Assembly: GCA_944380845.1 (NCBI GenBank)
Contig: CALWIU010000042.1
Coordinates: forward strand, 1-64,000
Source: an uncultured Clostridia bacterium
GTDB taxonomy: Bacteria > Bacillota > Clostridia > Oscillospirales > Acutalibacteraceae
Direction of reading: 5' to 3'
Length of the DNA stretch: 64,000 nucleotides
Position numbers and translations under genes: made by a program. Every line of letters begins with the position of its first letter. Position 1 is the first letter of the stretch. The notes beneath the pieces were generated by a model, which saw nothing but the letters and a program-made list of their open reading frames with translations, did no database searches and was not told the origin of the DNA. This document shows, one piece after another, positions 17,508-27,170 of this stretch.

Positions 17508-19970
17508 TCAGAATATACTTGCGGGATTCATATCCGCGAAAAATTTTACATTTTTATAGACTCTGTTTTTTGAAAATGTAAAAAGCAGCTGCCGGATCAT
17601 ACCACGAAAGCGTTTAGAGTTTTTACACTTAATCAAAAGTTTAAATCGATACTGATTTCCCATTTTTCGGATAACCGAAGGATTCGGACCGATCACAATC
17701 AGTTTCTGATCCGCATACTCTGTGGAACTGCTTGCTTTTAACGCACTCAAAAACGCATTTGCCGCGTTTTTAGCACCCAATTCGTTTTCACTAAGGAATC
17801 CTATCATACAGATATCACAAAAAGGAGGATAAATCATTGCTTTTCTGTTAGCAATCTCAGAATTGAAAAAATTTTGATAATCCTGTGCCGCCGCGAAGCG
17901 GATCACCTCATTATCCGGGGAAAGCGTCTGTATCACGGCAAGCCCCTGTTCGCTGCGTCTTCCTGCCCTGCCAATCACCTGGGTAAGCAGGTCAAACGCC
18001 TTTTCCGCGCTGCGGTAATCGTCAAGGTACAGCCCGATATCTGCGGATAAGACACCGACCAGCGTCACATTTGGAAAATCCAGCCCTTTGGCAACCATTT
18101 GTGTACCGATCATAATGTCATATTTTCCGTCTGCAAAATCGCGAAGCTTTTGCTCATACGCATTTTTCGCCATCGTGGTATCCGCATCCATCCGCAAAAT
18201 TTTAGCGGAGGGAAACATTTGACAAAGTTCTTCTTCAATACGCTGTGTACCGCAGCCGGAATATCGAACCGTTTCTTTGCCACAGACCGGACAAACCTCA
18301 ACCATTGGCTCCGAATAGCCGCAGTAATGACACATCAGCCGATGATTGGACTGGTGATAAGTAAGTGAAATGCTGCATGATGGACAAGTAATTACCGATT
18401 TACAGGAAGCGCACGCAACAAAGGTGTGATAACCGCGCCGGTTCATCAAAAGGATGGCTTGCTTGTGCGCGCGCAAATTGTCGGCAAGGCACTGCGACAG
18501 GCGAGAGCCGATCAAACAGGAACGCTCGTCGCCCCCCTCGCCTACATCAATGATTTCCACTTTCGGCAAGGAAACTTCACCGTAGCGATGAGGCAGCGCC
18601 AGTAGTTCATACCTGCCGTTTTTGGCGTAGGCATATGTTTCAACCGAAGGCGTGGCAGACGCAAGCAGCAACAATGCCTGATCACGGGCGCATATATATT
18701 TCGCAACCTCCGCAGCGTGATAACGCGGCGCGCGCTCGGATTTATAAGTATGCTCCTGTTCCTCATCGATGATAATGAAATCCACATGATCGAAGGGGGC
18801 GAAAACCGCGCTTCTGGTTCCGATCGCAATGGTGGCGACGCCTTCTTTCACCCGGCGCCATTCATCAATTCGTTCACCGGCTGACAATCCACTATGAAAA
18901 ACAGCTATTTTTTCACCGTACCGTTTATAAAACAGCGCCAGTGTCTGCGGAGTCAATGAAATTTCCGGCACCATAACAATGCTGTTGCCGCCGTGGGCGA
19001 CGACCTCATCAATCAGCCGAGTGTAAACACTGGTCTTCCCGCTGCCGGTCACACCGAACAAGAGCGAGCAGGACGCTTTTTTCTGTGCAAGCTGTGCCTG
19101 TAACCGTTCAAAAACCTGTTGCTGCTCGTCCGTCAACTGGATCGGCAGCTGCTCACCGTCACCGCGCCGTGCGCCGAAAGGAAGACGCTCCTGTCTTTGT
19201 TCCTGAAGCAGCAGCAGGCCTTTATTTTCCAAAGTAAAAATGACCGAAGCCGAGACACCGGTATAGTAACAAATTTCGTTAACAGCAGCGCTGCCGAGAT
19301 CTCGAAGCGTATCCAAAACCAAACGCTGCTTGGCTGTCAGCATGGAAGGGGCGACGGTCTGGGCTTTTTCTGTCAATTCCGCAATCCGCAGGGTCTTTCC
19401 GCCCAAACGGGACAATGCCTGGATATTGGTAATCAGCACGCCTTCTGCAACCAAACGATCCAGAAAAGCTCTGTCAGCCCGCCCCGCTGTCTTTTCGTAA
19501 ATTTGCTCGGCTGTCAAATATGTTTTTTTATTTTTTAACAAGGCAAAGACTTCACGCGCCGTATCATCCGTCAGCGATTCTTCCGAAGCATCGGAGGCAA
19601 GTCCCAAAAGGTACTTTGCATCCATACAAAGCCCTGACGGAAGCTGTGCTTTTGCCGCTTCATAAGGCGTACAAAAAGTTCTGTCGCACAGCCAGAGAGC
19701 AAGCTCGATTTCGTTTTTGCTCAAAAGCGGAGCCTGATCACACAGAGAATAAATGTTTTTATAGCGAACTTTTTTTTCACAGCAGGGCTGTTCTACAACA
19801 TCAAAAACAAAACCCTGCCTAAGTTTTTTACCGCTCCCATAAGGAATAAGAACCCTATACCCGATTTGAAGCTGAGGCTTCAAAGAATCAGGTATAAGGT
19901 AATCATACAACCGATCCGGAGCGACACCGGCGCCCTCTACGGCAATTCGAGCAATATTGCCATCTGTCAC
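17508..19970 (-). CDS. priA: Primosomal protein N' (replication restart helicase PriA)
   Basis: PriA recognises collapsed forks and reloads the replisome. An N-terminal fork-binding domain of about 200 residues precedes the helicase, with Walker A GVTGSGKT and a DEEQ-type box IIDEEQEHTYKS. A zinc module follows with several CxxC pairs (CASCKSVITCPSC, CHYC, CPVCG). An open frame reaches 20030, but the GTG at 19970 has AGGAG 7 bases upstream and lies 5 bases after the rpoZ stop, giving 820 residues that begin next to the conserved ARIAVEG. It was chosen as the start. Confidence 0.94.
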   Translation of the reverse strand: MTDGNIARIAVEGAGVAPDRLYDYLIPDSLKPQLQIGYRVLIPYGSGKKLRQGFVFDVVEQPCCEKKVRYKNIYSLCDQAPLLSKNEIELALWLCDRTFCTPYEAAKAQLPSGLCMDAKYLLGLASDASEESLTDDTAREVFALLKNKKTYLTAEQIYEKTAGRADRAFLDRLVAEGVLITNIQALSRLGGKTLRIAELTEKAQTVAPSMLTAKQRLVLDTLRDLGSAAVNEICYYTGVSASVIFTLENKGLLLLQEQRQERLPFGARRGDGEQLPIQLTDEQQQVFERLQAQLAQKKASCSLLFGVTGSGKTSVYTRLIDEVVAHGGNSIVMVPEISLTPQTLALFYKRYGEKIAVFHSGLSAGERIDEWRRVKEGVATIAIGTRSAVFAPFDHVDFIIIDEEQEHTYKSERAPRYHAAEVAKYICARDQALLLLASATPSVETYAYAKNGRYELLALPHRYGEVSLPKVEIIDVGEGGDERSCLIGSRLSQCLADNLRAHKQAILLMNRRGYHTFVACASCKSVITCPSCSISLTYHQSNHRLMCHYCGYSEPMVEVCPVCGKETVRYSGCGTQRIEEELCQMFPSAKILRMDADTTMAKNAYEQKLRDFADGKYDIMIGTQMVAKGLDFPNVTLVGVLSADIGLYLDDYRSAEKAFDLLTQVIGRAGRRSEQGLAVIQTLSPDNEVIRFAAAQDYQNFFNSEIANRKAMIYPPFCDICMIGFLSENELGAKNAANAFLSALKASSSTEYADQKLIVIGPNPSVIRKMGNQYRFKLLIKCKNSKRFRGMIRQLLFTFSKNRVYKNVKFFADMNPASIF

Positions 19971-19974
19971 AGGC

Positions 19975-20205
19975 TTACTCCTGGCCTTCCTTTTTTCTGA
20001 TCTCGTCAGGCTCGACGATCCGGTATTCATGATTTAAAAGCTCTTCGATCGCAAGACTGATCGGTTTTTCTTCCATGATTTCACCGGCTTCTTCCGCTTC
20101 TTCAACAATTTCGCGGGCACGCTTGGCAGTAGCAGTCACCAATGAATATCTGCTGATATTGCCCTGTAAAAGCAGTCTCAAATCAGGATTCATCATATTT
20201 ATCAA
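19975..20205 (-). CDS. rpoZ: RNA polymerase omega subunit
   Basis: A 76-residue omega subunit that aids RNA polymerase assembly. The conserved SRYSLVTATAKRAREI stretch is at residues 18-33. The acidic C-terminus is typical of Firmicutes omega. It lies between gmk (8-base gap) and priA (RBS of priA inside the rpoZ end), the classic gmk-rpoZ-priA order. Confidence 0.95.
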   Translation of the reverse strand: MINMMNPDLRLLLQGNISRYSLVTATAKRAREIVEEAEEAGEIMEEKPISLAIEELLNHEYRIVEPDEIRKKEGQE

Positions 20206-20213
20206 AACCTTTC

Positions 20214-20801
20214 TTATTCAGATTGACTCGCCGAAGCATACACTTTAATAATATCATAGATCGTGCTGACGGCTTTATCTAAATCATCATTTACAACAAC
20301 ATGCTTATAAATCCGGCTTTTTTCCATCTCATCGGCAGCAATGGCAAGCCGCTTGCGAATGGTCTGTTCATCATCTGTGCCGCGGTTGCGCAGGCGCTCT
20401 TCAAGGATTCCCGTAGACGGCGGCATCAGGAAAATGGAGAGTGCATCCGGAAATTTTGAAATAATATTGGCGGCGCCCTTTACTTCGATCACCAGAACAA
20501 CAACATTTCCATCGTTGATCTCGCGCTCGACTTCTGACTTTAAAGTACCATAATAATTATCATCATACTGTACATATTCGATAAAATCGCCGTTCTCTAT
20601 TTTCTCCTCAAATGAATCTTTCGTAAGAAAATAATAACTAACGCCTTCTTTTTCGTCAACACGAGGCTTGCGCGTCGTAGCCGAAACAGACGGTTTTATG
20701 CGGCTGTCCATTTCCAACAGGCGGTTCAATACAGTATCCTTGCCGCACCCCGAAGGACCGGACAAAACGACCATTACACCTTTGGCATTAGTTGAGTTCA
20801 T
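20214..20801 (-). CDS. gmk: Guanylate kinase
   Basis: Phosphorylates GMP to GDP with ATP. The P-loop GPSGCGKDT lies at about residue 13, and the GMP-binding VSATTRKPR and GVSYYFLT follow. The frame opens at 20837, but the ATG at 20801 follows AGGAG and gives 195 residues, the normal family length, so it was chosen. It overlaps the remA stop by 14 bases, implying coupled translation. Confidence 0.95.
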   Translation of the reverse strand: MNSTNAKGVMVVLSGPSGCGKDTVLNRLLEMDSRIKPSVSATTRKPRVDEKEGVSYYFLTKDSFEEKIENGDFIEYVQYDDNYYGTLKSEVEREINDGNVVVLVIEVKGAANIISKFPDALSIFLMPPSTGILEERLRNRGTDDEQTIRKRLAIAADEMEKSRIYKHVVVNDDLDKAVSTIYDIIKVYASASQSE

Positions 20802-21063
20802 CTGGCATACTCTCCTCTGCATCTTCGCTGTCATCATCTAAACGGCCGGCAACCGTTTCCGCCTGCAAATAGGTAAGGATCACATGATCACTATCGGTGA
20901 TTAAAACCGCCCGCGTGCGTCTGCCGTGCGTTGCGTCGATCAAAGTCCCGCGCTCTTTGCTGTCTTGAATCATACGCTTGATGGGAGCGGAATCCGGACT
21001 GACAATAGCAATCAAACGCGCTGCATTTACCAGATTCCCGAAACCGATATTGACTAACTTCAT
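20788..21063 (-). CDS. remA: RemA-family regulator (DUF370)
   Basis: A 91-residue member of the RemA/YlzA family. In Bacillus subtilis RemA is a DNA-binding activator of biofilm matrix and osmoprotection genes. The signature [20 protein letters not shown] is at the N-terminus and [17 protein letters not shown] follows. The C-terminal tail is acidic. The order yicC-remA-gmk-rpoZ is conserved in Firmicutes, which supports the call; the regulon here is unknown. Confidence 0.94.
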   Translation of the reverse strand: MKLVNIGFGNLVNAARLIAIVSPDSAPIKRMIQDSKERGTLIDATHGRRTRAVLITDSDHVILTYLQAETVAGRLDDDSEDAEESMPDELN

Positions 21064-21082
21064 GCTGCATCCTTTCCCGAAA

Positions 21083-21961
21083 TTATTCGATATTTTGAAT
21101 CTGCTCTCTGATCTTTTCCACTTCGGATTTGATGTCGATCACTGTTTTTGCAATCGACAGATCCAACGCTTTCGAGCCGATGGTGTTCGCTTCCCGATTG
21201 ATTTCCTGCACCAGAAAATCCAACTTTCTGCCGACCGGTTCATCCTCGTTCAAGAGGATCCTCAGCTGATTGATATGACTGCGAAGGCGAACGGTTTCTT
21301 CAGCGACGGCAACTTTATCCGCAAAAATTGCCGCTTCGGTCAAAAGCCGCTGCTCGTCCACCACGGTATCGGATAAAAGCTCTGACATTTTTGAACGGAG
21401 CTTATCCATATATTCTGCAACCGTTTGCGGAGAGCGCTCTTCGACAAAAGAGACCAGGGTAAGAATATGTTCTGCACGGGACAGAACATCCGCCTTCAGT
21501 TTTTCACCTTCGCGCTCGCGCATTTGCAAAAAACTATCATAGGCTTTATCCAACGCTGTTTTCACGATGGACCAGATTTTCTCTTCGTCTACCGGGGTTT
21601 TACAAACAGATAAAACATCCGGGAACGAAGCAATGCGTCCGACGGAAATTTCATCACTCAAGCCATATTTTTCAGCAATCAGCCGCAGCGCAGCCACATA
21701 GCTGCCCGCCAGAGACTCATTCACACGAACGGAAAGCGAATCGTCATTTTCAATTTCAATTTGAACGGCGCACTCGACCTTTCCGCGTGCAACCTCATGC
21801 TGAATATAAGAACGAATCTTGTCCTCCAAAAAAGAATAAGAACGCAAAACTCGGGGCGAAAACTCAAGGTATCGGGAGTTGACGCTTTTTAATTCAACCG
21901 CAGCTGTAATACCGTCCGAAGACGCCTGCGCCCGACCATACCCGGTCATACTGCGAACCAT
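21083..21961 (-). CDS. YicC family endoribonuclease
   Basis: A 292-residue YicC/YloC-family protein, characterised in enterics and Bacillus as an RNase. It begins [10 protein letters not shown], the family start, and the C-terminal DUF1732 portion ends with [17 protein letters not shown] near residue 253. The frame opens 12 bases earlier at a GTG; the ATG at 21961 aligns with the family start and has AGGTGA upstream. It heads the yicC-remA-gmk-rpoZ-priA unit and has its own promoter at 22022-22050. Confidence 0.93.
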   Translation of the reverse strand: MVRSMTGYGRAQASSDGITAAVELKSVNSRYLEFSPRVLRSYSFLEDKIRSYIQHEVARGKVECAVQIEIENDDSLSVRVNESLAGSYVAALRLIAEKYGLSDEISVGRIASFPDVLSVCKTPVDEEKIWSIVKTALDKAYDSFLQMREREGEKLKADVLSRAEHILTLVSFVEERSPQTVAEYMDKLRSKMSELLSDTVVDEQRLLTEAAIFADKVAVAEETVRLRSHINQLRILLNEDEPVGRKLDFLVQEINREANTIGSKALDLSIAKTVIDIKSEVEKIREQIQNIE

Positions 21962-22021
21962 GACAAGGGTCACCTGCTCTCTTCATCAGAAAGAAATATT
22001 ATATAGAATAGATATTGATAT

Positions 22022-22050
22022 ATTGTATTATAATCTACGGAAAAAGTCAA
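22022..22050 (-). promoter_or_regulatory. Sigma-A promoter for the yicC-remA-gmk-rpoZ-priA unit
   Basis: Minus strand: -35 TTGACT (22045-22050), a 17-base spacer, -10 TACAAT (22022-22027). The -35 overlaps the last codons of rluB. It occupies the 85-base gap upstream of yicC, which is the only break of this size between 9043 and 34966. Confidence 0.65.
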
Positions 22051-22784
22051 TCCCCTACCGGAATCCCCGCCGATTTTTTCAGCGATGCAATTTCCTTATC
22101 CGTTAATTTACGCCACTTCCCGGCTTCCAGCATACCGAGACGCACCGGGCCGATTGCTATGCGTTTCAGGCGGATCGTTTCGATCTCGAACAATTCAAGC
22201 ATCCGGCGAATCTGACGGTTTCGACCCTCCTGCAAAGTGATTTGCAGAACCGTTCGGTTCTCTTCTTTCACCAATACGCGGATCTGAGCGGGAAGGGTTT
22301 TTTTGCCGTCCAATTCAACCCCCTCTGAAAGAGATTGGATCTGTCGGTCTGTAATCCCGGGACGGATCGTTACTCGATAGACCTTTTCCACATGACCGGA
22401 AGGGTGTGTCAGCGCATTTGCCAGTTCCCCGTCGTCAGTCATCAGCAAAAGCCCTTCTGAATCTTTATCCAGACGCCCGACAGGATAAACTCGCGTCCCG
22501 ACATCCGCGACAAGCTGCGCCACGCACTTGCGGTCATTCTCATCGCTCATGGTCGAAACAAAACCTCTTGGCTTATACAAAGCCAAATAGGTATTTTCTT
22601 TTTTCAGCGCTACCTTTCTGCCGCGAACCGTAATATGATCGCGCTTCGGATTTACTTTATCACCGAGCTGAGCTTTGTGACCGTTTACACAAACATGCCC
22701 GGCAAGAATCAATTCCTCCGCCTTTCTGCGGGAACAAACACCGCATTCAGACAGATATTTTTGCAGTCTGATCAGAGTATCCAT
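22047..22784 (-). CDS. rluB: 23S rRNA pseudouridine synthase, RluB/RsuA type
   Basis: Makes a pseudouridine in rRNA. The 245-residue protein has an N-terminal S4 RNA-binding domain (about 1-62, RLQKYLSECGVCSRRKAEELI) and the catalytic domain with GRLDKDSEGLLL carrying the active-site Asp. The frame opens at 22841, but the ATG at 22784 follows AAAGGA and lies 10 bases after the dacF stop, so it was chosen. RluB or RsuA specificity cannot be settled from sequence alone. Confidence 0.93.
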   Translation of the reverse strand: MDTLIRLQKYLSECGVCSRRKAEELILAGHVCVNGHKAQLGDKVNPKRDHITVRGRKVALKKENTYLALYKPRGFVSTMSDENDRKCVAQLVADVGTRVYPVGRLDKDSEGLLLMTDDGELANALTHPSGHVEKVYRVTIRPGITDRQIQSLSEGVELDGKKTLPAQIRVLVKEENRTVLQITLQEGRNRQIRRMLELFEIETIRLKRIAIGPVRLGMLEAGKWRKLTDKEIASLKKSAGIPVGD

Positions 22785-22794
22785 AAAAATCCTT

Positions 22795-23940
22795 TCATGA
22801 AGAAATAAATTGCTTGATCCGCTCCCACATTTGCCGCACAAAAGAAACGGACTCAGTATCTTCTACGACTGGGCAGTCTGCCTGCGCAGTTAACGGGATC
22901 TCATCCAGAAGAAAGCCGTTAACATATATTTTTGCATTTCCAACGACTTGACCGGCAGCAACCGGCGCATAAAGGAAGGGGTCATGATATAGCCGGACGG
23001 TAATGGCGCCGCCTTTTTTGCCGTCAGTTAAAACGGTACGGATTTTTGCTTCTCCCCGAGCTGCGACCGCCGAAACGGAACCGCCAACAACAGGGATCTG
23101 AGCAGAGGGCGTTTGAATCGGTTCAACCAGCGCTTTGCAGCGTGAAAAACCATAATCAAAAAGGTTTGCATGGTCGTTCCAATCATCCGGTGCGTTCAGC
23201 GTCACCGCAATCATCGTTAGTTGATCCCGTTCACAGGAGGAAACCAGACATCTGCCTGCTGCCTTGGTGAATCCGGTTTTAATGCCGGTAACGCCCGCGT
23301 AGGTCGACAGGAGCCGGTTGTGATTGGTCAAAGTATGAGCAGTGGGCGGATTGCCGAAATACACCTCGGCTTCTTTTGCTGCGCAAACTTCAGCAAAAAC
23401 AGGGTTGCTCAGTGCTTCCCTTGCCAGGATCGCCATATCATACGCTGTAGAATAATGATTATCATCCGGCAAACCGGACGGGTTGGTGAAATGCGTATTT
23501 TGCATACCAATTTCAGCAGCACGCTGGTTCATCTGCTCTGCAAAAGCCGCAATCGAACCGGAAAGAGCGATAGCGGCAGCGTTTGCCGCATCGTTTCCGG
23601 AAGACAGCAGCATCCCATACAGCAGCGAACGCATTTCGATCTGATCCCCAGCGCGAAGGCCCATGGCTGTTCCTTCCGTTGCAGCAAGCGCAGAGACCTC
23701 AACCGTTTCAGACAGTCTTCCGCTTTCACACAGCAAAAGCGAAGTCATGATCTTGGTTGTACTCGCCATGGGGAGCTGCTCGTAAGCGTCTTTTTCAAAA
23801 AGCACTTCGCCATTTTCTGCACATAATAAGATCGCGCTCTGAGCGGAAACATCGGGAACCGCCAAAGCGCCGAAACATGAAAAATCAGCCGCTGCAAAAA
23901 TTGCAGCCGCCAAAACAATGCTGATCCATTTTTTTATCAT
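22795..23940 (-). CDS. dacF: D-alanyl-D-alanine carboxypeptidase (penicillin-binding protein 5 type)
   Basis: A serine DD-carboxypeptidase trimming peptidoglycan stem peptides, in the DacF/DacB class active in sporulation or growth. The 381-residue protein has an N-terminal signal segment (about 4-22) and the three active-site motifs: STTK (about 60), SGN (about 117) and KTG (about 222). A C-terminal beta domain (PBP5_C) spans about 270-360, followed by a short amphipathic tail (VRQMWERIKQFISS). The ATG at 23940 follows AGGTGG and replaces an upstream open start. Its neighbours gerW and scpAB support the sporulation-linked DacF name, but paralogy is not excluded. Confidence 0.9.
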   Translation of the reverse strand: MIKKWISIVLAAAIFAAADFSCFGALAVPDVSAQSAILLCAENGEVLFEKDAYEQLPMASTTKIMTSLLLCESGRLSETVEVSALAATEGTAMGLRAGDQIEMRSLLYGMLLSSGNDAANAAAIALSGSIAAFAEQMNQRAAEIGMQNTHFTNPSGLPDDNHYSTAYDMAILAREALSNPVFAEVCAAKEAEVYFGNPPTAHTLTNHNRLLSTYAGVTGIKTGFTKAAGRCLVSSCERDQLTMIAVTLNAPDDWNDHANLFDYGFSRCKALVEPIQTPSAQIPVVGGSVSAVAARGEAKIRTVLTDGKKGGAITVRLYHDPFLYAPVAAGQVVGNAKIYVNGFLLDEIPLTAQADCPVVEDTESVSFVRQMWERIKQFISS

Positions 23941-24000
23941 ACCTACCACCTGCCAAAACAATAAATATGCAGGCGGCAGGCATGATATTCAGAACAGATA

Positions 24001-24405
24001 TTATTCCGTTTTTGATTCCGCCTGGGCGGGATCAGACTTTTTAAACTTACCAACCATATCGGTTACTTTATCAAACATTTCCGGCATCATGCTGACAGCG
24101 CGTTCAGCGGCATTGTCATTGCTGAGAATATGTTTAATCGTTACTTCGCCTTTGTTAATGACCAAAAACGCGATCGGCGCAATCGTAATCCCGGCGCCAC
24201 CGCCGCCGCCAAAAAGCTCGGCATTGGTTTTGGACGGAAAATCCGAGCCGCCGGAAGCAAAACCATAAGTAACCTTTGAGATGGGAATAATCGTAATCTC
24301 GCTGTCTACTTTGATTGGCTCGCCGATAATGGTATTGACATCGACAAGATCACGAACCTTTTCGATCGTTGTAGCAAGAATACCGTTTGCTGACTGTTCT
24401 TTCAT
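24001..24405 (-). CDS. ytfJ: Spore protein GerW/YtfJ
   Basis: A 134-residue YtfJ family protein, a forespore protein needed for normal germination in Bacillus. The glycine-rich FGGGGGAGITIAPIAF motif lies near residue 66, after the conserved IPISKVTYGFASGG. It starts directly after the stop of the DUF2953 gene, its usual partner. The protein ends in a charged tail. Confidence 0.93.
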   Translation of the reverse strand: MKEQSANGILATTIEKVRDLVDVNTIIGEPIKVDSEITIIPISKVTYGFASGGSDFPSKTNAELFGGGGGAGITIAPIAFLVINKGEVTIKHILSNDNAAERAVSMMPEMFDKVTDMVGKFKKSDPAQAESKTE

Positions 24406-25185
24406 TTAAGAAGCACCGCCTTCAGAATAGTTAGTTTGTGTGGAAGCAACCGTTTTGGCTGTTGGGGACAAAGAAGTTTTAGGAGTTTTCAGACCCTTTA
24501 AGAACCGAACAACGACATGGATCAGCAATCGGAAAACCAGAACAACCGCGCCGTTCGTCATGGCCAAAGGCCGGAATGAAAACAGGGCGTGCAATTCACC
24601 TTCAGACTGATTTGCCAGATAATCCGGTGTGATTTCCGCATCATATTTGCGCACACGCATATGAGAGCAGATATATCCAAGCATGGGAAATACCACGCCG
24701 CAGATTTTTCCATAGGATACAGCGGTGCGGGCGGCATCGCCTTCTGAAATACGAAGGGAAAAAAACAATTCTTCGATGGTGATCTTTCGAATGATTTTTC
24801 CGAAAAAACCGCCCAGCGCCTGACAGGTTTGATATAAAAGCTCGTACAGGCCATTGATTCCTTCGTTGCTGAGGAAAACCTTGATAGGATTTGGCTTTTT
24901 TGTTTTCGGTTTTGTTTGCGTCTGCGGTTTTTCTTTATCCGGAGGTTTTTCCTGTTTGGGTTTTTCTTTTTTTGGCTTCTTTTCTTTTTCGGAAGCCGGC
25001 AAAACATCAAAAGACAGAAAAGCCCAGCGTATTTTCAAATACACCTTGTCCGTATAATCCAGCTTTACCATAAGCCGAATATTCAAGACGCAACAAATCA
25101 AAGCGATGATGCCGACGATCACCAAAAGGATGATCAAAAGTACCTTCAAGACAACACCTCCGCTCTGAAAAACTGCCGATATCAT
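24406..25185 (-). CDS. DUF2953 membrane-associated protein
   Basis: A 259-residue protein of the DUF2953 (YtfI) family. An N-terminal transmembrane helix (about 10-30, LKVLLIILLVIVGIIALICC) is followed by a conserved core. A Lys/Pro-rich stretch near residues 60-92 looks like an unstructured linker. A second hydrophobic segment lies near 210-228. It is always found with ytfJ, as here, where the stop touches the ytfJ start. Function unknown; sporulation linked by context. Confidence 0.85.
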   Translation of the reverse strand: MISAVFQSGGVVLKVLLIILLVIVGIIALICCVLNIRLMVKLDYTDKVYLKIRWAFLSFDVLPASEKEKKPKKEKPKQEKPPDKEKPQTQTKPKTKKPNPIKVFLSNEGINGLYELLYQTCQALGGFFGKIIRKITIEELFFSLRISEGDAARTAVSYGKICGVVFPMLGYICSHMRVRKYDAEITPDYLANQSEGELHALFSFRPLAMTNGAVVLVFRLLIHVVVRFLKGLKTPKTSLSPTAKTVASTQTNYSEGGAS

Positions 25186-25188
25186 ATT

Positions 25189-25767
25189 TTACAACAATGT
25201 TTCCTGTCCGTCAAGTACCGATGCGTCTTTATTTATCTCTTTCAGGGAATCGGTCTGTTCATTTTGTGGAATTTGCGGCAAATCCGAAAGATCCGATAAC
25301 CCAAAACAACGCAGAAAATTAGCGGTCGTGCCATATGTCAATGGCCTGCCCGGCAAGTCCAGCCGTCCGGTTTCCTCCACAAGCCCCTTTAAGCAAAGCG
25401 TGTTGATGACGCCGGAGCAATCGACGCCTCGTACTTGTTCAACAAAGGCTTTCGTAACAGGCTGGTTATAAGCGATGATCGCAAGAACTTCCAGCGCTGC
25501 GGACGACAAGGGGGCATTTTTTTTCTTTTCCAAAAGTGAGCGGATCGCTTCGGAAAACGGCGTCCGGGCTGCAAGCTGATAGGAATCACTCAGGCGCAGT
25601 ACCGTCAGCGCACTTCCCGACTGCTGATAAAAAGCTTCTAATTCCTCACAGGACGCAACCAGCGCGTCTTCCTCCAACAGAGCAACCGCGCACAAACGAG
25701 AAATTTCAGCAGGTTCCCCGCTGGCGAATAACAGCGCCTCTACCAAAGCCGCATTTTTACTGAGCAT
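25189..25767 (-). CDS. scpB: Segregation and condensation protein B
   Basis: ScpB is a winged-helix partner of ScpA and Smc in chromosome condensation. The 192-residue protein shows VEALLFASGEP at the N-terminus and the conserved LEVLAIIAYNQPVTKAFVEQVRGVD near residue 87. An open frame reaches 25815, but the ATG at 25767 follows AAGGAGG by 9 bases and overlaps scpA by only 11 bases, so it was chosen. Confidence 0.95.
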   Translation of the reverse strand: MLSKNAALVEALLFASGEPAEISRLCAVALLEEDALVASCEELEAFYQQSGSALTVLRLSDSYQLAARTPFSEAIRSLLEKKKNAPLSSAALEVLAIIAYNQPVTKAFVEQVRGVDCSGVINTLCLKGLVEETGRLDLPGRPLTYGTTANFLRCFGLSDLSDLPQIPQNEQTDSLKEINKDASVLDGQETLL

Positions 25768-26485
25768 CGGGAACCGCCTCCTTTTCACGACGGGCACAGA
25801 TGGTAAAATCCGCACCGGCGCCGTTTACTGTTATCTGCTTGGATTTGCATAGTTCCAAAACCGCCAAAAAACGCGCGACAAGATCCGAGCGGCTCCGCGA
25901 ATAGTTCAGATAAGTCTGAAAACGAACCGATTTTCCCCCTGCCAGAAAAACAGCCAGTTCCTTCATTTTTTCACCGACAGAAATAATTTTTGCCGCAACA
26001 ATCCGGCGAAAAGAATCAATTGGCGGGGGCAAACGGCGAAAATTCTTTCCTGCCGCCTGTAAATATGCCTTCAAAATATCGGCGGAATCATGGATGCGAT
26101 CATATGTTGGATCACGCAGAAGCACCATCGGCCGCCGCGTTGTTAAATCAAAACCGCCGGTTCGGTCTGAGAGCTTTTTCGCTGCCAGTTTGCAGTCGCG
26201 GTACTCAATCAGTTCACCGGTCAATTCCTTTTTCAATTCCTCTGCTTCTGACTGTACAGGCAAAAGAGAAACGGTCTTGATATAAACCAGACGAGCCGCC
26301 ATCTCCAGAAATTCGCTCGAAACATCCAAATCTTCTTCCTGCATTTGCCGGACATAGGCGGTATATTGCTCAACCAGATCAAAGATCGGAATATCATTGA
26401 TATTTAATTTATGCTTGGATATCAAAAACAAAAGCAGATCCAGCGGACCTTCAAAGACTTCTGTTTTATACAGGGGTTTTTCCAC
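25757..26485 (-). CDS. scpA: Segregation and condensation protein A
   Basis: The kleisin subunit of the Smc-ScpAB condensin. The 242-residue protein begins with the typical YKTEVFEGPLDLLLFLISKHKLNI stretch and ends with a winged-helix domain (about 165-235). It overlaps scpB by 11 bases for coupled translation, and lies 13 bases after an M50 protease gene. Confidence 0.95.
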   Translation of the reverse strand: MEKPLYKTEVFEGPLDLLLFLISKHKLNINDIPIFDLVEQYTAYVRQMQEEDLDVSSEFLEMAARLVYIKTVSLLPVQSEAEELKKELTGELIEYRDCKLAAKKLSDRTGGFDLTTRRPMVLLRDPTYDRIHDSADILKAYLQAAGKNFRRLPPPIDSFRRIVAAKIISVGEKMKELAVFLAGGKSVRFQTYLNYSRSRSDLVARFLAVLELCKSKQITVNGAGADFTICARREKEAVPDAQ

Positions 26486-26498
26486 GAATTGTTACACC

Positions 26499-27170
26499 TC
26501 AGGAAAAAAATTGGAACGGCAGGGACGCGATAAAATCGATGCCTCTTGCAACAAGACCGGACAGCAAGCTCAGCGGCGCAGTCAGGATGCCGGTAAACAG
26601 CAAAACCAGCAGAGCAATCATAATATACCGCTCATATTGCAGCATTTTATAATAATAGCGATCAGGAATGATTACGGCAAACAGCCGGGAGCCGTCCAAA
26701 GGCGGGATCGGTAATAGATTAAACACGGCAAGATTGACATTGATCAACCCGACAGAATACAGGAACGAACCCAAAATGTGAAAAACCGTAGCGGACGAAA
26801 CAAAGCACAAATTACTGAGAAAAAAATAAATCAGCGCCATAATCAAATTTGAAATCGGCCCGGCTGCGGCAGTCAGAGCAAAACCCTTTTTCGGCTGGCG
26901 AAAATTTCTGATATTGACAGGAACAGGTTTCGCATAACCGAAAGAAGTAAACAGAATCAGCAAAGATCCCCACAAATCCAAATGTTTCAGCGGATTCAGC
27001 GTCAGTCGACCGAGGTTTCGTGCCGTCGGGTCTCCGAGTTTATCGGCTGCCCATGCGTGGGCAAATTCATGCACCGGAAGCACGCAAAGCAGGATAAACG
27101 CTTTCGCAATAAGCTGTATCATAAAGTTGATATAATCTCCCTGCATGAGATCCTGAAACATACTGAACAC
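26499..27170 (-). CDS. Site-2-type M50 membrane protease (YwhC-like)
   Basis: A 223-residue intramembrane metalloprotease. Zinc motif HEFAHAW lies near residue 35 in the first hydrophobic segment, and the second metal-ligand motif NLLPIPPLDGSR near residue 162; NLGRLTLNP near 55 is also typical. About five transmembrane segments are visible. This group differs from RseP (no PDZ domain) and from the spoIVFB-like gene at 54494. It lies one base from prmC. Substrate unknown. Confidence 0.88.
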   Translation of the reverse strand: MFSMFQDLMQGDYINFMIQLIAKAFILLCVLPVHEFAHAWAADKLGDPTARNLGRLTLNPLKHLDLWGSLLILFTSFGYAKPVPVNIRNFRQPKKGFALTAAAGPISNLIMALIYFFLSNLCFVSSATVFHILGSFLYSVGLINVNLAVFNLLPIPPLDGSRLFAVIIPDRYYYKMLQYERYIMIALLVLLFTGILTAPLSLLSGLVARGIDFIASLPFQFFS